Shown: positions 7,927 through 16,772 of the stretch, one piece after another
Layout: the number at the start of each line of letters is the position of its first letter
Numbering within the stretch: position 1 is the first letter of the stretch
Assembly (NCBI RefSeq): GCF_030695525.1
Contig: NZ_JAUYSS010000072.1
Coordinates: 78,376-142,375, forward strand
DNA from: Daejeonella sp.
GTDB taxonomy: Bacteria; Bacteroidota; Bacteroidia; Sphingobacteriales; Sphingobacteriaceae
Reading direction: 5' to 3'
Length of the DNA stretch: 64,000 nt
Program-made: the position numbers and the translations under genes
The notes under the pieces: generated by a model
Seen by the model: only the letters and a program-made list of their open reading frames with translations
What the model was told of the DNA's origin: nothing
Databases searched by the model: none

Positions 7927-9450
7927 GTGAAAAATAAAAAAGCAATTCTTTTAATCCTCGACGGCTGGGGCTACGGAAATCATGATAAATCTGATGCAGT
8001 GAGTATGGCTGATACCCCTTTTTTCGATTATTTAATCAACACCTACCCAAACTCAAAATTACAGGCTTCCGGAGAAGCGGTTGGCCTTCCTTCCGGACAG
8101 ATGGGTAATTCGGAAGTGGGGCATATGAATCTGGGAGCAGGCAGGGTTATCTATCAGGAATTAGGACGTATAAACAAGGCGGTTGAAGATAATGAGCTAA
8201 ATGATCAACCAGTACTGAAAGCAGCATTCAATTATGCAAAACATGCAAATAAAAATGTACACTTTATTGGACTTTTATCCAATGGAGGCGTTCATTCTCA
8301 CATTAATCATCTGAAAGGTTTATGCGATGCTGCAAAAGCCAATCAGGTAAAAAATGTGTTCATCCATGCTTTTATGGATGGGCGCGATACTGATCCGGCC
8401 TCCGGATTACAGTTTGTGCAGGAATTGAATGCTCATCTTGAGCATTCGACGGGAACCATCGCTACTGCTATAGGCCGCTATTATGCAATGGATAGAGATA
8501 ATCGTTGGGAACGGATTAAACTGGCCTATGATCTGATGGTTCATGGAACAGGTAAACCAAGCAATAATATTTCAGACAGTATACAGCAGTCGTATGAGGC
8601 AGGAATTAGCGATGAATTTATTGAACCTATTGTAAAAATCGATAATGACGGTATACCAGTTGGAAAGATTGAGACTGGAGATGTAGTAATATGCTTCAAT
8701 TTCAGAACTGACCGGGGAAGGGAAATTACTACTGTACTGACTCAGCAATCATTTCCTGAATACAATATGCAGGCACTTGATCTTTATTATGTAACTCTGA
8801 CCACTTATGATGAAACATTTAAAAATGTTCATGTTGTATTTACTAAAGATGATCTGAATGAAACCCTTGGAGCAGTCCTGGAACAAAATCACAAAAATCA
8901 AATTCGGATTGCGGAAACAGAAAAATACCCCCATGTTACCTTTTTCTTCTCAGGGGGGAGAGAGCGGGAATTTGATAATGAGAAACGGATTCTGATTCCA
9001 TCCCCTAAAGTTGCAACTTATGATCTCCAACCAGAGATGAGTGCCTCAATAATTGCAGAGGCAATTTGTATCGAACTTGAAAGTGGATGGCCTGATTTCG
9101 TCTGTTTGAATTTCGCTAACCCGGATATGGTAGGACATACAGGTGTATTCAGTGCGGTGGTGAAGGCAGTAGAAACCGTTGACCGGTGTCTGGAACAAGT
9201 AGTTAAATGCGGAATAAAAAACGGTTATTCATTTATTATCCTGGCAGATCATGGCAATGCAGATTATATGATAAATGAGGATGGCTCTCCAAATACCGCA
9301 CATACTACAAACCTTGTTCCCTGTATTCTGATAGATGAGAATTATAAACATATCAAAGACGGCAAACTGGGTGATATTGCACCTACAATCCTGAAAATAA
9401 TGAATATTAAATCGCCGGAAATAATGAGCGGTGAAATATTGGTTTTTTAA
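7927..9450 (+). CDS. gpmI: 2,3-bisphosphoglycerate-independent phosphoglycerate mutase
   Basis: Interconverts 3- and 2-phosphoglycerate in glycolysis and gluconeogenesis with a Mn-dependent alkaline-phosphatase-type active site. The 507-residue protein shows LLILDGWGYG at the start, the phosphoserine motif GNSEVGHMNLG (about residues 60-70), HAFMDGRDTDP, AIGRYYAMDRDNRW, and the metal ligands in NFANPDMVGHTG and ILADHGNADYM. The start codon is GTG, since no ATG lies between the promoter-like TATATTTG and the conserved KNKKAILLILDGWG. The next gene starts on the last base of its stop codon, so the two are probably translationally coupled. Confidence 0.98.
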   Translation: MKNKKAILLILDGWGYGNHDKSDAVSMADTPFFDYLINTYPNSKLQASGEAVGLPSGQMGNSEVGHMNLGAGRVIYQELGRINKAVEDNELNDQPVLKAAFNYAKHANKNVHFIGLLSNGGVHSHINHLKGLCDAAKANQVKNVFIHAFMDGRDTDPASGLQFVQELNAHLEHSTGTIATAIGRYYAMDRDNRWERIKLAYDLMVHGTGKPSNNISDSIQQSYEAGISDEFIEPIVKIDNDGIPVGKIETGDVVICFNFRTDRGREITTVLTQQSFPEYNMQALDLYYVTLTTYDETFKNVHVVFTKDDLNETLGAVLEQNHKNQIRIAETEKYPHVTFFFSGGREREFDNEKRILIPSPKVATYDLQPEMSASIIAEAICIELESGWPDFVCLNFANPDMVGHTGVFSAVVKAVETVDRCLEQVVKCGIKNGYSFIILADHGNADYMINEDGSPNTAHTTNLVPCILIDENYKHIKDGKLGDIAPTILKIMNIKSPEIMSGEILVF

Positions 9451-9977
9451 TGTATCGTAAGTCATTTATTCTCCTTATTATTTTTATTTCCTCATGTACA
9501 GGTGGGGAAGAATTGGAAACAAAAACTCAATTTTTTGATATCAAAGGATTTTTTGAAGCTGAGGCTAATAGACTGTCAAACAAAAAATCATACGTAGATA
9601 AGAGTGTTATTCAAAATAATCAGGCAGAGGTTAAAAAAAAACTAGCTGTAGACTGGGATAATGAACTTGCCCTATTCATAGCCTCAGATATTAATAAGCC
9701 TGCCTGGATTGATAGCTACAAGGTTGTAGGTGATGGTGTCCGGGTCACCTACCTGGCAATTGATACGAATCTTCGCACCAGATTTGTGGAGATACTAAAG
9801 GATAAGCAGGGAAAAGCTGTATATTTCAAAATAAAAAATTATACCCGGAGTAAGTTGTATGAATCTTCTGAAGAATTGTCATATTTTCCAGATTCGATTT
9901 ACAAGATAAATAAAAATCAAACTGTGCTATTCCTGGGCAGTAACACTTATCAGATCATTGGGAAAATATTAAAATAA
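9450..9977 (+). CDS. Unknown lipoprotein coupled to gpmI
   Basis: A 175-residue protein that I do not recognise. It begins with a lipoprotein signal (hydrophobic residues 6-14; lipobox ISSC with Cys 16), so it is predicted to be lipid-anchored in the periplasm. The mature part is hydrophilic, lysine-rich and alternates beta-strand-like segments with no known catalytic motif. Its ATG overlaps the gpmI stop by one base (TAATG), which argues that it is real and co-expressed. A functional link with glycolysis is not implied. Confidence 0.75.
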   Translation: MYRKSFILLIIFISSCTGGEELETKTQFFDIKGFFEAEANRLSNKKSYVDKSVIQNNQAEVKKKLAVDWDNELALFIASDINKPAWIDSYKVVGDGVRVTYLAIDTNLRTRFVEILKDKQGKAVYFKIKNYTRSKLYESSEELSYFPDSIYKINKNQTVLFLGSNTYQIIGKILK

Positions 9978-9986
9978 AAATCAATC

Positions 9987-10340
9987 CTATTCCCTGCTGT
10001 CTTGAAAATTTGCTAACTTATTATAAATAAACCCATAATAGATCATCAATATAATAAGACCAATGATAAAAAATATCATTGCAAAAGAACGTAAGCTATC
10101 ATCGTAAAAAAACTCACCAATCATCCAGATTGTATTGGCCATTATCCAAAAACAGACAGCCAGGTTGTGATAAAGTTCGGAAATTATCTTTCTGAACTTA
10201 AATGTGATAAAAAAAGCGAGGAATAGTGTAGGGAAGATCATAATTAACCCAAATATCCGCAAATCCAAAACCCAACAGGTGTCTTTAAGTAACCAGCATG
10301 CAATATGAAGATTTTCGAACTTTCTGATTGATTTAAGCAT
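9987..10340 (-). CDS. Small four-helix membrane protein, unknown function
   Basis: A protein of about 117 residues with four hydrophobic segments and the conserved-looking start FENLHIACWLLKDTCW. I recall similar small membrane proteins in other Bacteroidota but know no function. The frame is open to 10412, but the added 24 codons would translate straight through a strong hairpin terminator (10386-10409), so I take the ATG at 10340 as the start. It lies downstream of the TPR gene on the same strand and converges on the gpmI-linked lipoprotein gene (10 bp apart). Confidence 0.7.
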   Translation of the reverse strand: MLKSIRKFENLHIACWLLKDTCWVLDLRIFGLIMIFPTLFLAFFITFKFRKIISELYHNLAVCFWIMANTIWMIGEFFYDDSLRSFAMIFFIIGLIILMIYYGFIYNKLANFQDSRE

Positions 10341-10385
10341 TGGAGAAAATGAGTAATCTGAATATCCTAAATTTTCAATAAAAGG

Positions 10386-10409
10386 AAAACCCGGAACATG
10401 CCGGGTTTT
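10386..10409 (-). terminator. Rho-independent terminator after the TPR gene
   Basis: A 9-bp perfect stem AAAACCCGG / CCGGGTTTT with a 6-base loop lies 18 bases past the TPR gene's stop; on the minus strand it is followed by a T-rich tail (TTTTCCTTTT). It ends the TPR transcript before the small membrane protein gene. Confidence 0.8.
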
Positions 10410-10427
10410 CAAACTGTATTGATAATA

Positions 10428-11042
10428 CTATTTCAGATTCTGAAGATATATTTTTGCGTCTTCCAACTGAGTAATGATATCCCTGCGGTCGGGGGTGATT
10501 GATAATACTTTTTCAAAATCTGAAATGCAGGATCTGAAGGAACCCGTTGCTTTGTTCTTATCGTATAAGCCAGGAATTTTTTGACCTTTAAGTACACCAT
10601 AATCCCGGTAAGCTACCGCCCTGTTCTGATATAATTTAACATCATCGGCGTTCAGGTCAATTGCTTTCGAAAAATCCTTGATAGAAGAAAGGAGCAGTTT
10701 CTCTCTATCGGCATTTGCAATACCCTTTGTATCATTTGCCATAATATTACTGGCTTTGCCTCTGTAGTAATAGGCACTATTTTCAGAAGGTTTTAAGGCA
10801 ATGACCTTATTGAAGGTATTCACCGACTCTTTATACCTTGCAGCATGATAATAAGAGTACCCTAACATATACAAGGTATTTAAATCAGTTGAGTCTTTCG
10901 CAAGTGCTTTTTCAAGGTTTGAAACGGCAGCTTTGAAATCCCCGTCAATCAGAGCCTTCTGGCCCATTTTGTGGTAAGCGGTCTGAGCGAAAGCAATATT
11001 CGCTGTTAATAGAATAATTAGTAAACCTGAAAATGATCTCAT
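10428..11042 (-). CDS. Tetratricopeptide-repeat protein, exported
   Basis: A 204-residue protein with a Sec signal peptide (residues 1-20, cleavage after AFA) followed by about four TPR units. Typical TPR helices are seen in ALIDGDFKAAVSNLEKALA, LYMLGYSYYHAARYKESV and AYYYRGKA. It is expected to be a periplasmic scaffold for protein-protein contacts; no enzyme motif is present. It is transcribed away from lon, with a 261-bp intergenic region holding both promoters, and ends at the strong terminator 10386-10409. Confidence 0.85.
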   Translation of the reverse strand: MRSFSGLLIILLTANIAFAQTAYHKMGQKALIDGDFKAAVSNLEKALAKDSTDLNTLYMLGYSYYHAARYKESVNTFNKVIALKPSENSAYYYRGKASNIMANDTKGIANADREKLLLSSIKDFSKAIDLNADDVKLYQNRAVAYRDYGVLKGQKIPGLYDKNKATGSFRSCISDFEKVLSITPDRRDIITQLEDAKIYLQNLK

Positions 11043-11214
11043 TTTAATTGGTGACAGTTTAATTTCGTAGCAATAACGATCCTTTATATTTAATATTTTA
11101 AATGTACGAATTTAGTTTCTTGATAGAAACAAACTATGCCAAATTAATAAAACATGTCAGAAAATTTGTCTGTATATTTCTTTTTATCTGCCTATTTTAT
11201 TAAATACAGGGATT

Positions 11215-11230
11215 TGGCACATACCTTGCA
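11215..11230 (+). promoter_or_regulatory. Sigma-54-like -24/-12 promoter upstream of lon
   Basis: TGGCAC-N5-TTGCA has the invariant GG (11216-11217) and GC (11228-11229) separated by exactly 10 bases, the sigma-54 signature. It is 73 bases before the lon ATG. The overlapping TACCTTGC also resembles a weak Bacteroidota -7 box, so housekeeping use is an alternative. The rest of the 261-bp gap shows no other clear signal. Confidence 0.5.
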
Positions 11231-11303
11231 CTTTTAGTTTTCAGGCTGATTTAATCGGCTTTTGAGAAAATTCAACTGTCATAATGACGTTATTAAGATA
11301 TAG

Positions 11304-13778
11304 ATGAGTAACTACGATAATTTTGATTTCAATCGCACTTTACCTTTAATTAGTGAAGATACCGAGTTCTTTCCACTGATGTCACAGGAAGATGAGGAGG
11401 AAATGAATAATGAAGAAACACCCGACATTTTGTCGATACTGCCTTTACGCAATACCGTATTATTTCCGGGTGTGGTAATTCCGATCACGGTTGGGAGGGA
11501 TAAATCAATCAAACTGATTAAAGATGCATATCGTGGTGAAAGAATAATTGGAGTGGTGTCTCAAAAGGATGTAGGAATTGAAGATCCTGAATTCGAACAA
11601 TTAAATCAGGTAGGTACAGTTGCGCTGATAATTAAGATGCTTCAGATGCCTGATGGGAACACTACGGTGATTATTCAAGGTAAACAGCGTTTTCGTTTGA
11701 ATGAAGAGGTACAGAGCGACCCATATATTAAGGCCAGTATACAGAAGTTTGAGGAGGTTCGTCCCAAGGCCGACAAGGAGTTTAAGGCACTAATGGCATC
11801 TATAAAGGAGATGGCCATGCAAATTATTCAGCTTTCCCCGAATATTCCAAGTGAAGCCGGTATCGCCATAAAGAATATTGAAAGTTCATCTTTCCTGATC
11901 AATTTCATTTCTTCAAATATGAATGCTGAGGTTTCTGCAAAACAGCAGATGCTGGAAGTTGCTAACCTTCATGATCGGGCAAAAATGGTTCTGGTGCATT
12001 TAACCCAGGAACTGCAAATGCAGGAACTAAAAAACCAGATACAGTCGAAAGTGCGTGTTGACCTGGATAAGCAACAGCGGGATTATTTCCTGAATCAGCA
12101 GTTAAAAACTATCCAGGAGGAGCTCGGAGGAAATTCCCCCGACCTTGAGTTAGAAAACCTGAGAGGCCGTGCCGCGCTTAAAAAATGGAGTAAAGAGGCA
12201 GCCGTTCACTTTAACAAAGAAATTGAGAAACTGGCCAGAATGAATCCTGCTGCAGCAGATTATTCGATTCAAATCAATTATCTCGAGCTATTACTGGATC
12301 TTCCATGGAATGATTTCACTAAGGATATTTTTGATCTTAAACGTGCCGTTAAAATCCTTGAAAAGGATCATTATGGATTGGATAAAGTAAAGCAACGAAT
12401 TATTGAATACCTCGCTGTACTTAAATTAAAACATAATATGAAGGCGCCGATCCTTTGCCTGGTAGGCCCTCCGGGAGTAGGAAAAACCTCACTTGGTAAA
12501 TCAATTGCGAAGGCTTTAGGCAGGAAATATGTCCGCATGGCCCTTGGTGGAATCAGGGATGAAGCGGAAATCAGAGGCCATCGCAAAACATATATCGGTG
12601 CCATGCCTGGTCGTATTATCCAATCCATAAAAAAAGCGGGCAGTTCAAACCCGGTATTTGTACTTGACGAAATAGATAAAGTTGGCAATGATTTTCGGGG
12701 TGATCCATCATCAGCACTTCTCGAAGTGCTTGATCCTGAGCAGAATAATGCATTCTACGATCACTATGTAGAAGTAGATTATGACCTGTCGAGCGTGATG
12801 TTCGTAGCAACTGCCAACAACCTTAGTTCTATTCAACCGGCCTTACTGGATCGGATGGAGATTATTGAAGTAAACGGCTACACCATTGAAGAGAAAATTG
12901 AGATCGCCAAACAGCATCTCTTACCAAAGCAGCGTGAACAACACGGCATTAAAGCGAAAGATATCAGCCTTAAAAATCAGGTTCTTGAAAAAGTAATCGA
13001 AGACTATACCAGAGAATCCGGAGTTCGTGGCCTTGAGAAGAAAATAGGTTCACTGGTACGTGGAATTGCGACCAAAATTGCAATGGATCTTGATTATAAT
13101 CCGGCAGTCAGTAAAACCGATGTGGAAACTATTCTTGGTCCGCCAATTTACGACAAGGACTTGTACGAAGGCAATGAAGTTGCCGGCGTAGTAACTGGCC
13201 TGGCATGGACCCAGGTGGGCGGGGATATTTTGTTTATTGAAGCAAGTCTTAGCCCCGGGAAAGGGAAATTATCCATGACCGGGAGCCTGGGGGATGTAAT
13301 GAAGGAATCTGCAACAATTGCTATGGCCTATTTACGAGCCAACTCATCAAAATTTAATATAGATAACCGTTTATTTGACCAATGGGATGTCCATGTGCAT
13401 GTTCCTGCCGGAGCAACACCTAAAGACGGCCCATCGGCAGGGATTACCATGCTCACGGCACTTACTTCGGCATTCACCCAACGCAAGGTCAAACCTCATC
13501 TGGCAATGACAGGCGAAATTACCCTGCGTGGTAAAGTGCTACCAGTTGGTGGTATTAAAGAGAAGATATTAGCCGCAAAGAGAGCAAATATTAAAGAGAT
13601 AATTCTATCAAAATCGAACAGAAAAGATATACTTGAAATTAAGGAGGATTATATTAAAGACTTAAACTTTCATTATGTGACCGAAATGAAGGAAGTAATT
13701 GAGCTTGCATTGAGTAAAGACAAGGTAAAGGATGCAATAGATCTTTCTTTAAAGACTAAATTAGCTGAAGTGCATTAA
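11304..13778 (+). CDS. lon: ATP-dependent protease Lon
   Basis: A cytoplasmic AAA+ serine protease of 824 residues that degrades misfolded and regulatory proteins. It has an N-terminal substrate domain (about residues 43-240, [17 protein letters not shown]) and a coiled linker. The AAA+ module has Walker [13 protein letters not shown] (about 388-399) and Walker [10 protein letters not shown]. In the protease domain the catalytic Ser lies in [10 protein letters not shown] and the catalytic Lys in [15 protein letters not shown]. The first 40 residues are acidic and longer than in E. coli Lon, as is common in this phylum. A sigma-54-like site lies upstream, so stress control is possible. Confidence 0.99.
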   Translation: MSNYDNFDFNRTLPLISEDTEFFPLMSQEDEEEMNNEETPDILSILPLRNTVLFPGVVIPITVGRDKSIKLIKDAYRGERIIGVVSQKDVGIEDPEFEQLNQVGTVALIIKMLQMPDGNTTVIIQGKQRFRLNEEVQSDPYIKASIQKFEEVRPKADKEFKALMASIKEMAMQIIQLSPNIPSEAGIAIKNIESSSFLINFISSNMNAEVSAKQQMLEVANLHDRAKMVLVHLTQELQMQELKNQIQSKVRVDLDKQQRDYFLNQQLKTIQEELGGNSPDLELENLRGRAALKKWSKEAAVHFNKEIEKLARMNPAAADYSIQINYLELLLDLPWNDFTKDIFDLKRAVKILEKDHYGLDKVKQRIIEYLAVLKLKHNMKAPILCLVGPPGVGKTSLGKSIAKALGRKYVRMALGGIRDEAEIRGHRKTYIGAMPGRIIQSIKKAGSSNPVFVLDEIDKVGNDFRGDPSSALLEVLDPEQNNAFYDHYVEVDYDLSSVMFVATANNLSSIQPALLDRMEIIEVNGYTIEEKIEIAKQHLLPKQREQHGIKAKDISLKNQVLEKVIEDYTRESGVRGLEKKIGSLVRGIATKIAMDLDYNPAVSKTDVETILGPPIYDKDLYEGNEVAGVVTGLAWTQVGGDILFIEASLSPGKGKLSMTGSLGDVMKESATIAMAYLRANSSKFNIDNRLFDQWDVHVHVPAGATPKDGPSAGITMLTALTSAFTQRKVKPHLAMTGEITLRGKVLPVGGIKEKILAAKRANIKEIILSKSNRKDILEIKEDYIKDLNFHYVTEMKEVIELALSKDKVKDAIDLSLKTKLAEVH

Positions 13779-13838
13779 TTTGTCAAGAAATTCTGTAATA
13801 ATCTTAATTTTATTGTGCACCTATCTAAAATTCAGATT

Positions 13839-14351
13839 ATGATAGCCAGAATTACTATAATATTAATCTTTTGTATTTCGCTAATAAGTAATACAAGAGC
13901 GCAGGAAAACAGAGCAGAATCTTCAGTACCTGAAAAAAGAGCGCAAAATATATTTGTTGAACTTGGTGGGCAGGGCTTATTATTCACCGCCAATTATGAT
14001 ACACGTTTTTCCAACCGAAGGGATGGGCTAGGCGGGAGGGTTGGAATAGGTTATGTTGCCATAGACGGAGATAATGCTACCACTGTACCATTATCCCTCA
14101 ATTATCTTTTAGGCAAGGGGAAACATTTTTTTGAAATGGGTCTTGGAGCAACATTTATGGCTACAGGCGGTACTGAAAATTCCTTTTTTTTTGATGATAA
14201 TAATAGCAATGTAATTGGTACTATGAGCTTTTCATACCGATTACAGCCCTCGAATGGCGGCTTTTCACTTAGGGCTGGAATTACTCCGGTTTTCAACAAA
14301 AACTTTTTTATTCCATACTACGCTGGTTTAAGCTTAGGTTACAGTTTTTAA
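13839..14351 (+). CDS. Outer-membrane-type beta-barrel protein, unknown
   Basis: About 170 residues from the ATG at 13839; a GTG at 13815 could add eight residues but would spoil the signal-peptide n-region. A signal peptide (cleaved after TRAQ) is followed by alternating amphipathic beta strands rich in Gly and aromatic residues, ending in the barrel-type terminal aromatic GYSF. It resembles small eight-strand outer-membrane proteins. No specific family is recognised. It lies between lon and the LpxR-like gene on the same strand, 60 bp after lon. Confidence 0.7.
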   Translation: MIARITIILIFCISLISNTRAQENRAESSVPEKRAQNIFVELGGQGLLFTANYDTRFSNRRDGLGGRVGIGYVAIDGDNATTVPLSLNYLLGKGKHFFEMGLGATFMATGGTENSFFFDDNNSNVIGTMSFSYRLQPSNGGFSLRAGITPVFNKNFFIPYYAGLSLGYSF

Positions 14352-14412
14352 TCTATAATACAAGATGTTTACAGTTTTAATTCCCTCTAAACATATTACT
14401 CTAAATAACTGA

Positions 14413-15378
14413 ATGAAAAAAATACTCCTGTTATTAACTCTTGCGTTATGTCTTACATTTTTGAGATCAAATGCTCAATACAATAGTTATAAAAGTGAAT
14501 TGGGATTTAGAAGTGATAATGATTCCTATCTGGCACAAGGCCAGGACAGATATTACACCAATGGCCTGTTTGTGAAGTACAGAAGTGCCATCGATCAGTC
14601 GGCTATAAAAAACCCAAAGTTGAATAAAATTATCTGGGAGCTTGAATCCGGGCAAAAAATGTTTAATCCGCAAACAGGAAGTATTATGAATCCGGATTTT
14701 ATTGACCGGCCTTTCGCAGCTTATCTCTATGTAGGCGGAGCTATCAATTTCCTTTATAATTCTGAAGGCAATCTCAAATTAAAAATGCAGATTGGAACTA
14801 TTGGCCCATCAGCAAAAGGGAAAGAGGCCCAGGAGTTCCTGCACAATACATTTGGTTTTTATGAAATTGATGGCTGGCAATGGCAGGTTAATAATGAGTT
14901 AGGGATCAATTCGAGCCTGGAATTTCAAAAGCTTATCGGTAGGCTGGGGTCCCAAAAAACAGATTTTAGTGTAAGCTCTTATCTCAATGCCGGAAACACT
15001 TTTGCCGGTGCAGGTGCCGGAATACTTTTCCGTACGGGTGCCATAAATCCACTACATAGCTCTGCAAGTACCCAAAGCGTTGTTTCAAATAATAGCAAAT
15101 CAAAAGTTGAAAAAGAATTTTTTTTCTACGCAAAACCCATGCTTCATTTCATAGCTTATGACGCAACGATCAAGGGTGGTATGTTCAGGAATGAAAAAGG
15201 ACCTGTGGTCTTTGATGCAAAACCCCTGGTTTTCAGTCAGCAGGCCGGTGCTATTTTTTCAAGAAACAGATGGACAGCTGATTTTTCTGTTATATTCAAA
15301 TCAAGGGAGATTAAAAGTAGCGCAAAACCTCATCAATACGGCTCTATGGCCCTATTTTACAGGTTAAATAAAGAATAG
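14413..15378 (+). CDS. LpxR-family (DUF2219) outer-membrane lipid A deacylase-like protein
   Basis: A 321-residue protein with a signal peptide (cut after SNAQ). The N-terminal strand SDNDSYLAQGQDRYYTNG matches the LpxR/DUF2219 signature with adjacent Asn-Asp, and a conserved His lies in EFLHNTFGFYEIDGWQWQ before the GWxxQ turn. LpxR removes the 3'-acyloxyacyl chain of lipid A in the outer membrane; the same reaction here is inferred from the motifs, not shown. Its stop is one base from the stop of the convergent arfB gene. Confidence 0.8.
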   Translation: MKKILLLLTLALCLTFLRSNAQYNSYKSELGFRSDNDSYLAQGQDRYYTNGLFVKYRSAIDQSAIKNPKLNKIIWELESGQKMFNPQTGSIMNPDFIDRPFAAYLYVGGAINFLYNSEGNLKLKMQIGTIGPSAKGKEAQEFLHNTFGFYEIDGWQWQVNNELGINSSLEFQKLIGRLGSQKTDFSVSSYLNAGNTFAGAGAGILFRTGAINPLHSSASTQSVVSNNSKSKVEKEFFFYAKPMLHFIAYDATIKGGMFRNEKGPVVFDAKPLVFSQQAGAIFSRNRWTADFSVIFKSREIKSSAKPHQYGSMALFYRLNKE

Positions 15379-15379
15379 T

Positions 15380-15790
15380 TTATTCTCTAAAAAAATCCCT
15401 TCTGCTTATTTTCTTTAGCGCATTTAAATGTTTTGTCCTGAGCCTGCTTTCAATAGCTGAATGTTTGGGTTTTGTAGCTTTTCTGGCAGGAGGCACAAAT
15501 AGGGCATTTTTGATCAATTGCTGAAGTTTTACCAAACTTTTCTGTTTATTAAGCAACTGACTTCTCTCCTCCTCGGTTATAACTTGTAATATTCCTTCAG
15601 AATTTATCTTATTAGCAAGTTTTTTCATTAAAATTTGCTTCTGCTCCCCGGTAAATAACCCGGATGCCTGAATATTGAGATTCAGTTCCACTTTTGAGGA
15701 AACCTTATTCACATTCTGACCACCTTTGCCACCACTTCTGGAAGTTTTGAAGCTAACCTCCTTAATCAAATCCTTTACCGCAAATTCCAT
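15380..15790 (-). CDS. arfB: Ribosome-rescue peptidyl-tRNA hydrolase ArfB-like
   Basis: A 136-residue release-factor-like protein. It has the catalytic GGQ loop in SRSGGKGGQNVNKVSSKVEL near residue 22 and a long basic C-terminal tail (RKATKPKHSAIESRLRTKHL) that in E. coli ArfB enters the empty mRNA channel of stalled ribosomes. It lacks the stop-codon-recognition domains of RF1/RF2, which separates it from true release factors. The ATG at 15790 is preferred over the one two codons upstream (15796) because it gives the family start MEFAVKDLI. Confidence 0.92.
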   Translation of the reverse strand: MEFAVKDLIKEVSFKTSRSGGKGGQNVNKVSSKVELNLNIQASGLFTGEQKQILMKKLANKINSEGILQVITEEERSQLLNKQKSLVKLQQLIKNALFVPPARKATKPKHSAIESRLRTKHLNALKKISRRDFFRE

Positions 15791-15878
15791 GAACAAAATT
15801 ATCGATTACTGAATAATAAATAGCATCCTATAGCAGCTCCTTTCAAAATAATATCAACCGGAAATCGAAAGCAAATTC

Positions 15879-15886
15879 TATTTTTG
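15879..15886 (+). promoter_or_regulatory. -7 promoter element abutting the cmk start
   Basis: TATTTTTG matches TAnnTTTG and ends 5 bases before the cmk ATG at 15892, again predicting a leaderless or nearly leaderless mRNA. No good -33 box is seen. Confidence 0.5.
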
Positions 15887-15891
15887 CAGTG

Positions 15892-16581
15892 ATGAGCAAA
15901 AACATAGTCATAGCCATAGATGGTTATTCATCCTGCGGAAAGAGTACAATTGCAAAAGCCCTGGCTAAAAAGCTGCATTTTATTTACATAGATACCGGTG
16001 CGATGTACCGTGCTGTAACGCTCTATTTCCTGCGGAATAAAATTGACCTAAACAATCCTGTTGCTGTAAATACCGCTCTGGATAATATCAATATCAACCT
16101 GGATAACCATAATGAACAGACTTTAGTACTGTTAAATGAGGAAGATGTATCTGAAGAAATACGACAAATGCCTGTATCAGAGAAAGTGAGTCAGGTAAGT
16201 GCAATCAAAGCTGTTCGCACAGAAATGGTAAAACAGCAGCAAAGAATGGGTAAATCCAAAAACATCATCATGGATGGTCGTGATATAGGTACAGTAGTCT
16301 TTCCTGATGCTACACTGAAATTTTTCATGACTGCCGACCCGCATATTCGTGCAGAACGACGCTATAAAGAACTGATAAATAAGGGAGAAAAGGTGAGTTT
16401 AGAAGAAATCTATGAGAATCTTGCACTTCGAGACCATCAGGACACAACCAGGGAAGAAAGTCCCTTATCAAAGGCAAAAGATGCCATTGTACTTGACAAT
16501 TCAACAATTAACCAGGAAATGCAACTGGAATTCGCATTAACTTATATAAGGCCATTGCTATCAGATAAAAACCTCGAATAA
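15892..16581 (+). CDS. cmk: Cytidylate kinase
   Basis: Phosphorylates CMP and dCMP to the diphosphates. The 229-residue protein has the P-loop DGYSSCGKST (about residues 9-18), YIDTGAMYRAVTLYF for nucleotide binding, MDGRDIGTVVFPDA, and the lid arginines in RAERRYKE and ALRDHQDTTREESPL. The insert domain typical of long CMP kinases is present. The ATG at 15892 is chosen over the in-frame GTG three bases upstream. It is followed by rpsA, as in many bacteria, but an independent rpsA promoter lies between them. Confidence 0.98.
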   Translation: MSKNIVIAIDGYSSCGKSTIAKALAKKLHFIYIDTGAMYRAVTLYFLRNKIDLNNPVAVNTALDNININLDNHNEQTLVLLNEEDVSEEIRQMPVSEKVSQVSAIKAVRTEMVKQQQRMGKSKNIIMDGRDIGTVVFPDATLKFFMTADPHIRAERRYKELINKGEKVSLEEIYENLALRDHQDTTREESPLSKAKDAIVLDNSTINQEMQLEFALTYIRPLLSDKNLE

Positions 16582-16583
16582 TA

Positions 16584-16619
16584 CCTCTCTATTCAATAAA
16601 AGCCTTCATAACAGAGAGG
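16584..16619 (+). other. Inverted repeat after cmk, weak terminator candidate
   Basis: CCTCTCT (16584-16590) pairs with AGAGAGG (16613-16619) across a 22-base loop; no T-tract follows, so it may simply be mRNA 3' structure between cmk and rpsA. Confidence 0.3.
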
Positions 16620-16723
16620 CTTAATCCAAGGATTCCAGTCGTCCCAAAGATTTAAATACCCAGACCCCTCCGATTTAATTAAAATAAAGCATAGAAATGT
16701 TTTTTATTAAAAATCTTATTTTC

Positions 16724-16731
16724 TACCTTTG
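16724..16731 (+). promoter_or_regulatory. -7 promoter element of rpsA
   Basis: TACCTTTG is a full TAnnTTTG match with a T-run (16700-16705) about 19-20 bases upstream acting as -33 region. It gives a leader of roughly 35 bases before the ATG at 16773. Confidence 0.6.
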
Positions 16732-16735
16732 CAGT

Positions 16736-16760
16736 CCGATTTAATGATCGGAAAAAGGAG
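16736..16760 (+). promoter_or_regulatory. rpsA leader: small hairpin followed by a Shine-Dalgarno-like AAGGAG
   Basis: CCGAT (16736-16740) can pair with ATCGG (16747-16751), and AAGGAG (16755-16760) follows, 12 bases before the ATG. Clear Shine-Dalgarno sequences are rare in Bacteroidota, so this one stands out; the spacing is long. It could take part in S1 autoregulation, which is inferred only. Confidence 0.4.
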
Positions 16761-16772
16761 ATAAATTAATTA

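Noticed and set aside
12371..12688. Minus-strand frame inside lon
   Set aside because: Shadow of the conserved Lon ATPase region.
16584..16619. cmk terminator
   Set aside because: The stem has a 22-base loop and no T-tract, so I list it only as a weak inverted repeat.
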